Part shown: piece after piece, positions 1 through 8,135 of the stretch
How positions within the stretch are numbered: the first letter of the stretch is position 1
Layout of the letters: the number at the start of each line of letters is the position of its first letter
From: Patescibacteria group bacterium
GTDB lineage: Bacteria > Patescibacteriota > Dojkabacteria > JAKAPS01
Length of the DNA: 48,250 nucleotides
Direction: 5' to 3'
Assembly: GCA_025450075.1 (NCBI GenBank)
Contig: JANWIC010000014.1
Span: 1-48,250, forward strand
Made by a program: the position numbers and the translations under genes
Notes under the pieces: generated by a model
What the model was told of the DNA's origin: nothing
Databases searched by the model: none
The model's input: the letters and a program-made list of their open reading frames with translations, nothing else

Positions 1-807
1 CTTGGTCTTTTAATTATTGACGAAGAGCAGCGATTCGGAGTTGGGCAAAAAGAAAAGCTTAAAGGGCTTCGAATAGACGCCAATATCCTTTCTATGTCTG
101 CAACACCTATTCCACGAACCCTTCATATGGCTTTGTCGGGAGCTAAAGATATTAGTGTAATTAATACTGCCCCAAAAGGCAGAGTACCGATTAAAACGCA
201 TTTAGTGGAGCGTGATTGGGATAAGATAAAGGAGATTATTGAATCTGAAGTAAAGGATGGAAGACAGGTATACTTTGTCCACAATAGGGTAGCAACCATT
301 ATACATACAAAACAAAAACTTCAGGATATGATGCCGAATATTCGCTTTATTGAGGGCCATGGACAAATGATCTCATCAAAGCTGGAAAGCGTTATTGAGC
401 AGTTTAGGGCGCATCAATATGATGTCTTGATAGCAAGCACCATTATTGAAAATGGCATAGATATCCCGAACGTGAATACCATCATTATCAACAATGCACA
501 AAAATTCGGACTCTCACAGCTCTATCAATTACGAGGGAGGGTTGGGAGGTCTGATGTGCAATCCTATTGCTATCTTATCTTTCCTGAAAACTATGTGCTG
601 GAAGGTCAGGCAAGACAGAGACTTTATGCAATTATGAATACCCAAGATCTCGGGTCAGGCTTTTCTATCGCCGTCAAAGACCTTGAAATCAGGGGAGCAG
701 GTAACTTCCTAGGTAGAGAACAACACGGCAATATCTCTGCTGTAGGATTTGAACTCTTTACGAAACTTCTCTCAACCGAGATTGCCCGGATGAAGGGGGA
801 GTTGTAA
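1..807 (+). CDS. mfd: Transcription-repair coupling factor Mfd, C-terminal part (5' end outside window)
   Basis: Mfd is a superfamily 2 translocase that removes stalled RNA polymerase and recruits UvrA to the lesion. The frame is open from base 1. It shows the DEEQRFGV Walker B motif, SATPIPRT (motif III), GQVYFVHN-like QVYFVHN, ENGIDIPNVNT, QLRGRVGR (motif VI), and then IRGAGNFLG and VGFELF, which separate Mfd from RecG. The protein stops only about 10 residues after VGFELF, so the roughly 150-residue C-terminal D7 domain of typical Mfd is missing. The next gene, on the opposite strand, ends 5 bases downstream. Identification is firm. Whether the loss of D7 is ancestral or caused by the neighbouring gene cannot be seen here. 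Confidence 0.93.
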   Translation, partial: LGLLIIDEEQRFGVGQKEKLKGLRIDANILSMSATPIPRTLHMALSGAKDISVINTAPKGRVPIKTHLVERDWDKIKEIIESEVKDGRQVYFVHNRVATIIHTKQKLQDMMPNIRFIEGHGQMISSKLESVIEQFRAHQYDVLIASTIIENGIDIPNVNTIIINNAQKFGLSQLYQLRGRVGRSDVQSYCYLIFPENYVLEGQARQRLYAIMNTQDLGSGFSIAVKDLEIRGAGNFLGREQHGNISAVGFELFTKLLSTEIARMKGEL

Positions 808-812
808 ATTTT

Positions 813-2417
813 CTATTTCAGTAGCCATTCTGGAAATAAATCATCTGCATTAACGAGTCTTTCTTCAATTATATATTTTACTTCAATCTCCGGATTCTTT
901 CTAGAGCTTTCTAATTTTTGTCTTTCAATCTCTGCAAGTCGGATAGCAGGGATTAGTGGCTTATATACGGTTAGAACAGGAATATAATCAATTCCGCCTC
1001 TTTGATTTTGTACAGTTGCTTCTATGGTAAAGAGGAGAGAAAAACATTCCTCCGTAACTTTCTCTTCTGAATCAAGCGGTATCTTAGTTGTTGTTGTACA
1101 TTGAGTTAACCTAAGCCCAGGAAGAGTTAAGATTTGATGTTGTATTCCCTGATATTGATCAATAGCATCAGGACTTCTAAATTCATTTTGTAAACGTCTT
1201 TGTTCAGATAGCATTGCATTTATTATAGGAAATAGTCTTTCCTGCCCTACACCCCAAGGAACAGCATCAGACGATATATCCCATCCATCGTCCTTAGCAA
1301 AAACTTCATGTGGTAACCATTGTTGATTTCTGCAAAGAAGATCTTTTCTTCTTAAAACCTTTAGTGCATCAATAAAAAGATCTAATGTTAATATCTTATG
1401 ATTATATCGAATTTCTTCCATTACTTTAACAAATACACCAAAATTTCTTCTGACTTCTGGAATTGCATCTACAGAAATACAGTAAGCTTTATAAAGTGCA
1501 CTAATAATTTCTTCTTCTTCGTCAATAAATTCTTGTTCAGTACTATGTGATTTTCCTTTTATAATGTTAGAATGATCACTAAAATTTCTAAGTAATTGTA
1601 TATTATTTATACTAGAGCCGTCTCTACCGCTATCGAGTAGGGCATCAATTAATAAATCTCGTATAATTATACCCTTATTTCTTTTATCAGATGGCTTAAC
1701 TGTAGTGATATAATCACATCTAGTTTGTAATATAAGCCATTGAATTGCTATTTCTCTATCTGTGATGTTTAGCCGGCCATTTGAATATCTAGCAGGATAA
1801 TCAGCTGACCCACCATTATTTGCTAAATACATTTCATGGATAAATTGGCGAAATCTATCGGGTTTTTGCATGTCTTCAATCAGGTGGGCAAAGGCTGCTT
1901 TAGAAATTCTTAAATTGTGTAATTGAAGCTCATCCAATACACATATTAATACCTGGATTCCTTTTTGAGCTAACTCGGTATCATAAATTCTTTCAGAAAA
2001 ATCTAATTCTCTTTGTCTGCTAACATGATGCCCAACATTATTTTGTCTGGTTTTTCCTGAAGATATTAAAGGATTTGTGATTGCTCTTAGTAATTCAGAA
2101 TAGCGATTGGGTTTAGAGAATAATCTCACTGGTGATATATCACGAGGACGGTATGTAATTCTATTTGTTCCATCTGGAATATTAACCTTTGATTTTCCGT
2201 TTTTGATTAAAACCATTTCAGTTGCAAGTGAATGGAGTGCTTTAACCATTTTTCTTACATTTCCTTTTTTATAATCAATTCTAAGACCTTCAAGCTCTGG
2301 TGGATTATACTCGCTATTAGAGGGAAGTACTACCGAAATTAATGTTTCTTGTTCTAGAGGAGGCGTATTTATAGCAGATTCTTCTTGATCCTCTCTAATT
2401 AATGTATTTATTGCCAT
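813..2417 (-). CDS. Hypothetical protein, 534 aa
   Basis: I do not recognise this family. The protein is soluble-looking, with no signal peptide or membrane segment. It has a polar, Glu-rich N-terminus (MAINTLIREDQEES), a basic stretch around residues 50-100, and a C-terminal part rich in IE/EIE and Lys-Arg residues. It ends 5 bases from the mfd stop, tail to tail. A -10-like TATAAT lies on the minus strand at 2448-2453, about 30 nt before the ATG. Its base composition is visibly more AT-rich than mfd. It sits between mfd and the conserved dnaX cluster, so it may be an inserted accessory gene; that is inference. The single long uninterrupted frame makes it a real gene. Confidence 0.8.
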   Translation of the reverse strand: MAINTLIREDQEESAINTPPLEQETLISVVLPSNSEYNPPELEGLRIDYKKGNVRKMVKALHSLATEMVLIKNGKSKVNIPDGTNRITYRPRDISPVRLFSKPNRYSELLRAITNPLISSGKTRQNNVGHHVSRQRELDFSERIYDTELAQKGIQVLICVLDELQLHNLRISKAAFAHLIEDMQKPDRFRQFIHEMYLANNGGSADYPARYSNGRLNITDREIAIQWLILQTRCDYITTVKPSDKRNKGIIIRDLLIDALLDSGRDGSSINNIQLLRNFSDHSNIIKGKSHSTEQEFIDEEEEIISALYKAYCISVDAIPEVRRNFGVFVKVMEEIRYNHKILTLDLFIDALKVLRRKDLLCRNQQWLPHEVFAKDDGWDISSDAVPWGVGQERLFPIINAMLSEQRRLQNEFRSPDAIDQYQGIQHQILTLPGLRLTQCTTTTKIPLDSEEKVTEECFSLLFTIEATVQNQRGGIDYIPVLTVYKPLIPAIRLAEIERQKLESSRKNPEIEVKYIIEERLVNADDLFPEWLLK

Positions 2418-2447
2418 ATTTTGTATTTTATATAGTGTCGGGCAGAT

Positions 2448-2453
2448 ATTATA
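2448..2453 (-). promoter_or_regulatory. Candidate -10 box of the 534-aa gene
   Basis: Reading on the minus strand, TATAAT is followed by TCTGCC and about 30 nt later by the ATG at 2417. A similar TATAAT-CTGCC arrangement precedes the glycosyltransferase gene at 46487. No convincing -35 box is visible. Confidence 0.4.
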
Positions 2454-2525
2454 CTACGCTATGGGCTTTAAGGCAATACTATGAGTTTTCGATAGGCCCA
2501 TAGGGGAAAGGTGTATAATGGAGGT

Positions 2526-2645
2526 ATGTGGATCATATTGTTTGGCATATCTCAAGTAATTGAAGCCTTATTACTGGGTATACTTTTGTATGTATTTATG
2601 AAGAAGAAAAGAAAGAAAAAAGGGCGTGATAACAAGAAAGATTAA
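2526..2645 (+). CDS. Small single-span membrane protein, 39 aa
   Basis: A short frame starting MWIILFGISQV has one hydrophobic segment (about residues 2-24) followed by a very basic tail (MKKKRKKKGRDNKKD). This is the look of a small inner-membrane protein with the tail in the cytoplasm. A perfect TATAAT at 2514-2519 is 6 nt before the ATG, so the transcript would begin at or next to the start codon. The GGAGG at 2520-2524 is too close to the ATG to act as a ribosome binding site. The function is unknown. The gene is too short to be certain from sequence alone, but the promoter position and the protein pattern agree. Confidence 0.5.
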   Translation: MWIILFGISQVIEALLLGILLYVFMKKKRKKKGRDNKKD

Positions 2646-2704
2646 TATTCCACCTTCCAGTTATTTCATTATTCCCTCCCTTTGTAAAACAGGGCATTTG
2701 GATA

Positions 2705-2710
2705 TATAAT
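2705..2710 (+). promoter_or_regulatory. Candidate -10 box for the dnaX cluster
   Basis: TATAAT lies 24 nt before the dnaX ATG at 2735. It would give a leader of roughly 17 nt with no Shine-Dalgarno sequence. No clear -35 box is seen. Confidence 0.45.
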
Positions 2711-2734
2711 AATTTCATCTCAATTTTGTATCCC

Positions 2735-4297
2735 ATGGTGTTATACAGGAAATTCAGACCGACTACATTTGCTTCTGTTAAAGGCCAAACTGTTATCACT
2801 ACTGTATTAAAATCAGCAATAGTCCATAAAAAGATATCTCATGCATATTTGTTTACCGGAACTCGTGGGGTGGGGAAGACAAGCACTGCACGAATATTTG
2901 CTAAGGCCATAAACTGTTTAGAACCGAAGGATGGCGAACCATGTAATGCATGTGAAAGCTGCAAGTCATTTAATGATGGAAGCAATGTAGATTTAATGGA
3001 GATTGATGCTGCGTCTAATAGGGGTATTGATGATATTAGAGAGATAAAAGAGAAAGTAAACTTTGCGCCGACTATGTCTATATACAAAGTGTACATCATA
3101 GATGAGGTGCATATGCTTACTAAAGATGCTTTCAATGCATTGTTAAAAACACTTGAAGAACCTCCGGCAAAAGTAGTTTTCATTTTGGCTACAACAGAAA
3201 TATACAAAGTTCCTTTAACTATAATTTCACGATGTCAGCGGTTTGATTTTAAAAATGCTGAACAGGATGATTTGAAAAAACTATTAAAAGAGATTTGCAA
3301 AAAAGAAAAGATTGTCATAGATGATGAGAGTATACAACTCATAACAGAACTTGGAGAAGGGAGTTTCCGTGATTCTTTATCAATCCTTGAAAAACTATCA
3401 TCAGGAGATGAAGAAATTACTTATGATAATGCGCTTAAATCTCTTGGCATTCCAGATTTGCGTCTTCTTACAAATATCATTACTGCAATCGTTGCGGGGG
3501 ATATTGGAAAAGCATTTGTATCTCTTCGTGAGGCAATTGGCTCGGGTATAGATATCTATCAGATTAACAAGAATATGCTTTCCTATCTTGAAAAGCAGCT
3601 TGTTTTACAAGCGCAGCATGAATCAGGTGACTCGTTGTTATCTCTGCATGATACCCTCATGTTTATTAAAGAATTTTTGAAAGCAGAAGAGAGTTTGAAA
3701 TACAGCGTTGTTCCCTCTGTAGTTGTTGAAGCGGCAATTGCTTCACTTTGTACTCATTATGCAACACTGCATCCTGACATACAACCGGAGATTGTTGTAC
3801 AAAAAAAGCAAACAAAAAAAATTGTGAAGGAAGAGAAACTGGAAAAAATAGAGAAAGTGGAAGAAAAGAATAAAGAAGAAGAAATAGTTCCGGAAGCAGG
3901 TGGATCCGAAGTCCAGCTTGCAATGGATGATATAATGAAAGGGTGGGGAAAAGTGATTGCAAAGCTTATGCCATTCAATCACCATCTCAGTTCATTTCTT
4001 TCAAAATCTAAACCTGTCAGGATAGAAGATTCCTATCTCATTCTTGAGGTAAAGTATTCTTTCCATAAGGATAGGATTGAAGAAACAAAGAGTAGACAGG
4101 CAATAGCCGGTGTATTTGCGAATATATACGGGGTGAAACTGTTGCCCAAATGTATCGTGAATGCAAAACTTGTAGTCTCTGAAGGAATTGAAAAAAAACC
4201 ACAAATACAGGATAATATGAAAGAGGATATCAAACCTTCCAAAGAAGCTGACGCCGAAATTCTGAAGGAAGCATTGAAAATCTTCGAAATGGAATAA
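2735..4297 (+). CDS. dnaX: DNA polymerase III subunit gamma/tau
   Basis: DnaX is the ATPase of the clamp loader that places the sliding clamp on DNA. Visible elements are VLYRKFRP at the start, Walker A GTRGVGKTS at residues 42-50, the zinc-binding Cys cluster (CLEP..CNACESC) near 65-80, Walker B DEVHML, SRC at sensor 1, and a charged linker rich in Lys/Glu around 355-390 before the C-terminal domain. At 520 aa it is of tau length. I chose the ATG at 2735 because the longer frame begins at a TTG three codons earlier and MVLYRKFRP is the usual start. It leads the conserved dnaX-ybaB-recR cluster. The linker contains an A AAA AAG heptamer in frame, which could allow a short gamma form. Confidence 0.95.
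   Translation: MVLYRKFRPTTFASVKGQTVITTVLKSAIVHKKISHAYLFTGTRGVGKTSTARIFAKAINCLEPKDGEPCNACESCKSFNDGSNVDLMEIDAASNRGIDDIREIKEKVNFAPTMSIYKVYIIDEVHMLTKDAFNALLKTLEEPPAKVVFILATTEIYKVPLTIISRCQRFDFKNAEQDDLKKLLKEICKKEKIVIDDESIQLITELGEGSFRDSLSILEKLSSGDEEITYDNALKSLGIPDLRLLTNIITAIVAGDIGKAFVSLREAIGSGIDIYQINKNMLSYLEKQLVLQAQHESGDSLLSLHDTLMFIKEFLKAEESLKYSVVPSVVVEAAIASLCTHYATLHPDIQPEIVVQKKQTKKIVKEEKLEKIEKVEEKNKEEEIVPEAGGSEVQLAMDDIMKGWGKVIAKLMPFNHHLSSFLSKSKPVRIEDSYLILEVKYSFHKDRIEETKSRQAIAGVFANIYGVKLLPKCIVNAKLVVSEGIEKKPQIQDNMKEDIKPSKEADAEILKEALKIFEME
3802..3821 (+). other. Possible frameshift/slippage site inside dnaX
   Basis: In the linker, codons CAA AAA AAG contain the heptamer A AAA AAG in the correct phase (3802-3808), followed by a run of eight A (3814-3821). 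A -1 shift would read 21 further codons and stop at a TAA, giving a gamma-like protein without the C-terminal tau domain. E. coli dnaX uses the same heptamer, and Thermus dnaX uses a long A run. I see no clear Shine-Dalgarno-like stimulator before it. Confidence 0.35.
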
Positions 4298-4319
4298 TAT
4301 ATTTTAACCTAAAAAAGAT

Positions 4320-4634
4320 ATGAATAATCCCTTATCAATGGCAAAAGATCTGATGCAGCTTCAAAAAGAGGCAAAGGATATGGAAAAGAAAATGAAAGTA
4401 CAGCGATTCCGTGGGAAATCAAAGAAAGAGATTGTTGAAATCGTTATTGATGGGACACAATCAATAGTTGACATGTCTATAGATGATATTCTCATGAGAC
4501 CTGATGCAAAAGATTCTCTAGTTAATAATATCCGGGAAGCATTTGCTGATGCACAAAAAAATGCCCAAAAGGCCATGGCATCATCTCTTGATATGGATAA
4601 AATCAAATCAATGTTGGGAGGATTATCAAAGTGA
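4320..4634 (+). CDS. ybaB: YbaB/EbfC family nucleoid-associated protein
   Basis: This is a small dimeric DNA-binding protein of the YbaB/EbfC family, 104 aa, the usual length. The N-terminal Met/Lys/Glu-rich helix (LMQLQKEAKDMEKKM), the central beta segment (KEIVEIVIDGTQSI) and the C-terminal amphipathic helix ending in MLGGLSK fit the family. It lies 22 nt after dnaX and 3 nt before recR, the standard order in many bacteria. No Shine-Dalgarno sequence precedes the ATG. Its role with recR is thought to be in recombination or replication repair but is not fixed by sequence. Confidence 0.88.
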   Translation: MNNPLSMAKDLMQLQKEAKDMEKKMKVQRFRGKSKKEIVEIVIDGTQSIVDMSIDDILMRPDAKDSLVNNIREAFADAQKNAQKAMASSLDMDKIKSMLGGLSK

Positions 4635-4637
4635 TAG

Positions 4638-5267
4638 ATGAGTATTGTACTAGCAAAACCTGTAAAAGATTTAATAGAGGAATTTGAAAAATTGCCAGGA
4701 ATCGGTCCCAAATCTGCTGCCCGCATAGCATACTATTTTCTGAATGCTCCTGAACAAAGAGCTGAAAGACTTGCAGAAAATCTCATTAAAGTAAAAAAGC
4801 AAATCGTAAATTGTGATATATGCTTTAACCTGACGGACAAGAAAGTATGCGATATTTGCGCTGACCCTGAAAGATCTCCTTACCAGATATGTGTTGTTGA
4901 AGAGCCTCTTGATGTTATTGCAATTGAAAACAGCAATGTCTTCAAAGGTGTATACCATGTTTTGGGCGGGGTTATCTCTCCTCTTGCAGGAGTAGGTCCG
5001 GAAGATTTGCGGATTGAACAATTAAAATCACGCATAAAAGAACTTGAGAATAAAGATCCGGATATATCATTTGAGCTTATTATAGCAACGAATCCTACCA
5101 TGGAAGGTGAGGCTACATCAATGTATATTCTTGACTATTTAAAGGATATTAAAAACATTACCATTTCCCGGCTTGCCAGAGGTCTTCCTACAGGAGCTGA
5201 TATAGAGTATGCTGACTATATGACACTCAAGAAGAGTATCGAAAATAGAATACATATGCGTGATTAA
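4638..5267 (+). CDS. recR: Recombination mediator protein RecR
   Basis: RecR works with RecO (and RecF) to load RecA on gapped DNA. The protein, 209 aa, has the helix-hairpin-helix LPGIGPKSAARIAY near residues 14-28, the four-Cys zinc finger (CDIC..CDIC) near 56-73, and a Toprim domain starting ICVVEEPLDVIAIE. It is the third gene of the dnaX-ybaB-recR cluster. The cysS ATG begins 1 nt after the recR stop, so the two are likely translationally coupled. Confidence 0.95.
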   Translation: MSIVLAKPVKDLIEEFEKLPGIGPKSAARIAYYFLNAPEQRAERLAENLIKVKKQIVNCDICFNLTDKKVCDICADPERSPYQICVVEEPLDVIAIENSNVFKGVYHVLGGVISPLAGVGPEDLRIEQLKSRIKELENKDPDISFELIIATNPTMEGEATSMYILDYLKDIKNITISRLARGLPTGADIEYADYMTLKKSIENRIHMRD

Positions 5268-5268
5268 C

Positions 5269-6732
5269 ATGAAACTATACAATACCTTTGGAAGAAAACT
5301 TATTGATTTTACCCCGATACATGAGGGTGAAGTTCGTATGTATAATTGTGGACCTACTGTCTATGACTATCCGCATATCGGCAACTGGAGAACATTTACT
5401 CTTGCGGATATTCTCAAGCGAGTATTGCTGTTTCGAGGGTACAAAGTAATGCAGGTCATGAATATTACCGATGTAGGGCATCTGGTATCTGATGAGGATG
5501 AAGGTGAGGATAAATTAGAAAAAGGAGCAAAGAGAGAAAAAAAGACTGTATGGGAAGTTGCCCAATATTATATCGATGATTTTTTGGCATCACGGGAAAT
5601 ACTCCATATTTTACCTCCTGATGCCTTAACAAGAGCAACAGATAACATCCCTGAGCAGATAGCAATGATCGAGAAGATCATAACGAATGGGTATGCATAT
5701 GTCACAAAAGAAGCGGTATATTTTGATGTTGATGCTTATCAACGTGACTTCAAAGACTATACATCGTTATCTGGCCAAAAATTGGAAGATCAGAAGGTAG
5801 GTGTAAGGGATGGAGTTGTCGTCGATAAAGAAAAAAAACATCCATATGATTTCAGGCTCTGGCAATTAGATGATCCAGACCACCAAATGCTTTGGGATAG
5901 TCCATGGGGGAAAGGTTACCCCGGTTGGCATATCGAATGTAGTGCAATGTCCACTAAGTTTCTGGGACAGCCATTTGATATCCATACAGGCGGAGTGGAC
6001 CATATTCCTGTTCACCATTCAGATGAGATAGCACAAGCTCAAGCGGCGAATAGAACAAAATTTGTGAACGTTTGGATGCATGGAGAATTCCTGACAATTG
6101 AAGGAGGAAGAATGGGAAAGAGTTTAGGTAATTATTTCACGGTACAAGATATTGAGAAAATGGTTCAAGATAAATTAGGATACAGCACACCTAATGCGGC
6201 TTTAAGTTTACGATATTTGTATTTAACCAGTCATTACAGAAACAAACTGGATTTCTCACAGGATTCACTTATTGCCTCATTCTTTGCACTTTTTGATATA
6301 TATAAGGCGTTTGGAGATTTGTATCTTATGCATAAAGATGAACTTAATAACTATGATGTAGCAAATCATGTTGCTGATCCTGATCTTAAATCGGATTATC
6401 AGCAAAGACTCATTGATGCAAGTGATAATGATTTGGATACATCACGCATGATTGCAGATCTTAATCTCCTTATCGCTGATTCATCAATTCTAACTTTAGA
6501 AAAGGCAAAACAGATGCTTGAGTATGATAAAATATTAGGATTTGGGATGTTGGCAAATGCCCAAAACCACATTTTCAATTATACAAATGAACAGGAATTT
6601 ACTATGCAAGAGAGAAAAGCGGCTCGAGAGAACAGAGATTATGCAGCATCAGATACGATAAGGGAAAAATTAGAAAAAACAGGAATCGAAGTACTTGATC
6701 GAAAAGAACGTAGCATATATTATCGTCGATAA
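5269..6732 (+). CDS. cysS: Cysteine-tRNA ligase
   Basis: This class I synthetase charges tRNA-Cys. Cys27 (YNCGPTVYD) is a zinc ligand and HIGN at 36-39 is the HIGH motif. WHIECSAMS and GGVDHIPVHH carry the other zinc and substrate residues. The KMSKS loop reads RMGKSLGN, a mild variant of KMSKSLGN. Length is 487 aa, slightly long. I chose the ATG at 5269; a GTG three codons upstream overlaps recR and is less likely. The stop overlaps the start of cca by one base (TAATG), which suggests coupling. Confidence 0.95.
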   Translation: MKLYNTFGRKLIDFTPIHEGEVRMYNCGPTVYDYPHIGNWRTFTLADILKRVLLFRGYKVMQVMNITDVGHLVSDEDEGEDKLEKGAKREKKTVWEVAQYYIDDFLASREILHILPPDALTRATDNIPEQIAMIEKIITNGYAYVTKEAVYFDVDAYQRDFKDYTSLSGQKLEDQKVGVRDGVVVDKEKKHPYDFRLWQLDDPDHQMLWDSPWGKGYPGWHIECSAMSTKFLGQPFDIHTGGVDHIPVHHSDEIAQAQAANRTKFVNVWMHGEFLTIEGGRMGKSLGNYFTVQDIEKMVQDKLGYSTPNAALSLRYLYLTSHYRNKLDFSQDSLIASFFALFDIYKAFGDLYLMHKDELNNYDVANHVADPDLKSDYQQRLIDASDNDLDTSRMIADLNLLIADSSILTLEKAKQMLEYDKILGFGMLANAQNHIFNYTNEQEFTMQERKAARENRDYAASDTIREKLEKTGIEVLDRKERSIYYRR

Positions 6733-8135
6733 TGACATCAGATATATTACTTACACAGTTTTATTCTCTTGTACCTCAGCCGGTATTTGATATTGCACAT
6801 ATTCTGTACGAAAACGGGTATAGTGCCTATCTTGTTGGAGGATCAGTAAGAGACATTCTACTTGGAAAAATACCCCATGATTTTGATATTGCAACAGATG
6901 CTATACCTGAGAAACTATTGTTTTTGTTTCCACGATCTATTGAAGTAGGAGCAAAATTTGGGACGGTTATTGTTTTATCTTCACGACTTGGCTTAAGCGA
7001 TACTACTGAGCAAGAAGAAGAATACCAGGTGACGACATTTCGAAAAGACAGCCAATATGTAAATGGAAGATGGCCAGAACATGTTGATTTTTCTAAAACG
7101 ATTGATGAAGACCTGGCAAGAAGAGATTTTACCATTAATGCAATAGCAGTAAATCTTGTTCCTCTTCTTGATAAAAACAAAGAAGGAAACTTAGATGCAT
7201 ATATTGTTGATCCATATAAAGGAAGAGAGGATTTAGAAAAACAAGTTCTTAAAGCTGTCGGAGACCCAATTGAGCGAATGAAAGAAGATGGATTACGTGC
7301 ATTGCGGGCATGCCGGCTTGCCGCGAAATTGGAATTTCGAATTGAAGATGAAACATTTGATGCAATTCAAAAATCAGCAAGTATAACAGCTCAACTTTCT
7401 ATGGAACGTGTAAGAGATGAATTGATAAAAACGCTAGAAGCCTCATCCCCAAGTATTGGCCTCGACCTCATGAGAAGGGCTGGCCTACTTCACTTTTTCA
7501 TTCCTGAACTTCTTGAAGGAGTAGGTATGGAACAAAATGAATTTCACGAGCATGATGTATATACGCATCTTTTACGAACTTGTGATATTGCACCAGTAGA
7601 AATTCGTCTTGCAGCACTTTTGCATGATATCGGCAAATCAAGAACGAAAGATGGAGGACATTTTTATGGCCATGAAGAAGTTGGAGCATTGATGGTTGAA
7701 GAAATTCTGCAACGATTGAAGTTTCCAAATGCAATTATAGTACATATTACGAAACTTATCCGCCTACATATGTTCAATTATCTTCCAGACTGGAGTGATG
7801 CTGCAGTTAGACGTTTCCTGCAAAAAGTAGGGGATGAAAAAACATTGAAAGATCTTTTTTTACTTCGAATTGCAGATGCTGTTGCCAATCCAAAATCTGC
7901 TTATGATCCGCAAAACCTACGCGATCTTGAATTGCGAATTGCTAAAGTAGTTGAGGAAGATAATGCATTACATATAAAGGATTTGAAGGTTAACGGAGAT
8001 GATATTCGCAAAATGGGTGTTCCTACTGGTCCAAAGATAGGGGAGATTCTTGAATTACTTCTTGATAAAGTGATTGAAGACCCATCATTAAACAATCGTG
8101 ATTCTCTTTTGCAACTTGCGAAAAAGATGCTTTAA
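6732..8135 (+). CDS. cca: CCA tRNA nucleotidyltransferase / poly(A) polymerase family, with HD domain
   Basis: The N-terminal nucleotidyltransferase core has YLVGGSVRDILLG and the metal-binding DFDIAT. RRDFTINAIA and the RNA-binding region follow. An HD-type motif, LLHDIGK, lies near residues 298-304. Length is 467 aa. The enzyme adds the 3' CCA to tRNAs; this is needed here because the tRNA-Leu at 31110 has no encoded CCA. A poly(A) polymerase role cannot be excluded from sequence. The gene is last in the plus-strand run, and its TAA shares the palindrome TTAA with the stop of the convergent glycosyltransferase gene. Confidence 0.9.
   Translation: MTSDILLTQFYSLVPQPVFDIAHILYENGYSAYLVGGSVRDILLGKIPHDFDIATDAIPEKLLFLFPRSIEVGAKFGTVIVLSSRLGLSDTTEQEEEYQVTTFRKDSQYVNGRWPEHVDFSKTIDEDLARRDFTINAIAVNLVPLLDKNKEGNLDAYIVDPYKGREDLEKQVLKAVGDPIERMKEDGLRALRACRLAAKLEFRIEDETFDAIQKSASITAQLSMERVRDELIKTLEASSPSIGLDLMRRAGLLHFFIPELLEGVGMEQNEFHEHDVYTHLLRTCDIAPVEIRLAALLHDIGKSRTKDGGHFYGHEEVGALMVEEILQRLKFPNAIIVHITKLIRLHMFNYLPDWSDAAVRRFLQKVGDEKTLKDLFLLRIADAVANPKSAYDPQNLRDLELRIAKVVEEDNALHIKDLKVNGDDIRKMGVPTGPKIGEILELLLDKVIEDPSLNNRDSLLQLAKKML

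Noticed and set aside
1-807. RecG as the identity of the first partial gene
   Set aside because: IRGAGN and VGFELF with DEEQRFGV are Mfd features; RecG has LRGPG and different flanks.
2520-2524. GGAGG as a Shine-Dalgarno site for the 39-aa gene
   Set aside because: It ends one base before the ATG, too close for ribosome pairing, and lies in the predicted -10 to start spacer.
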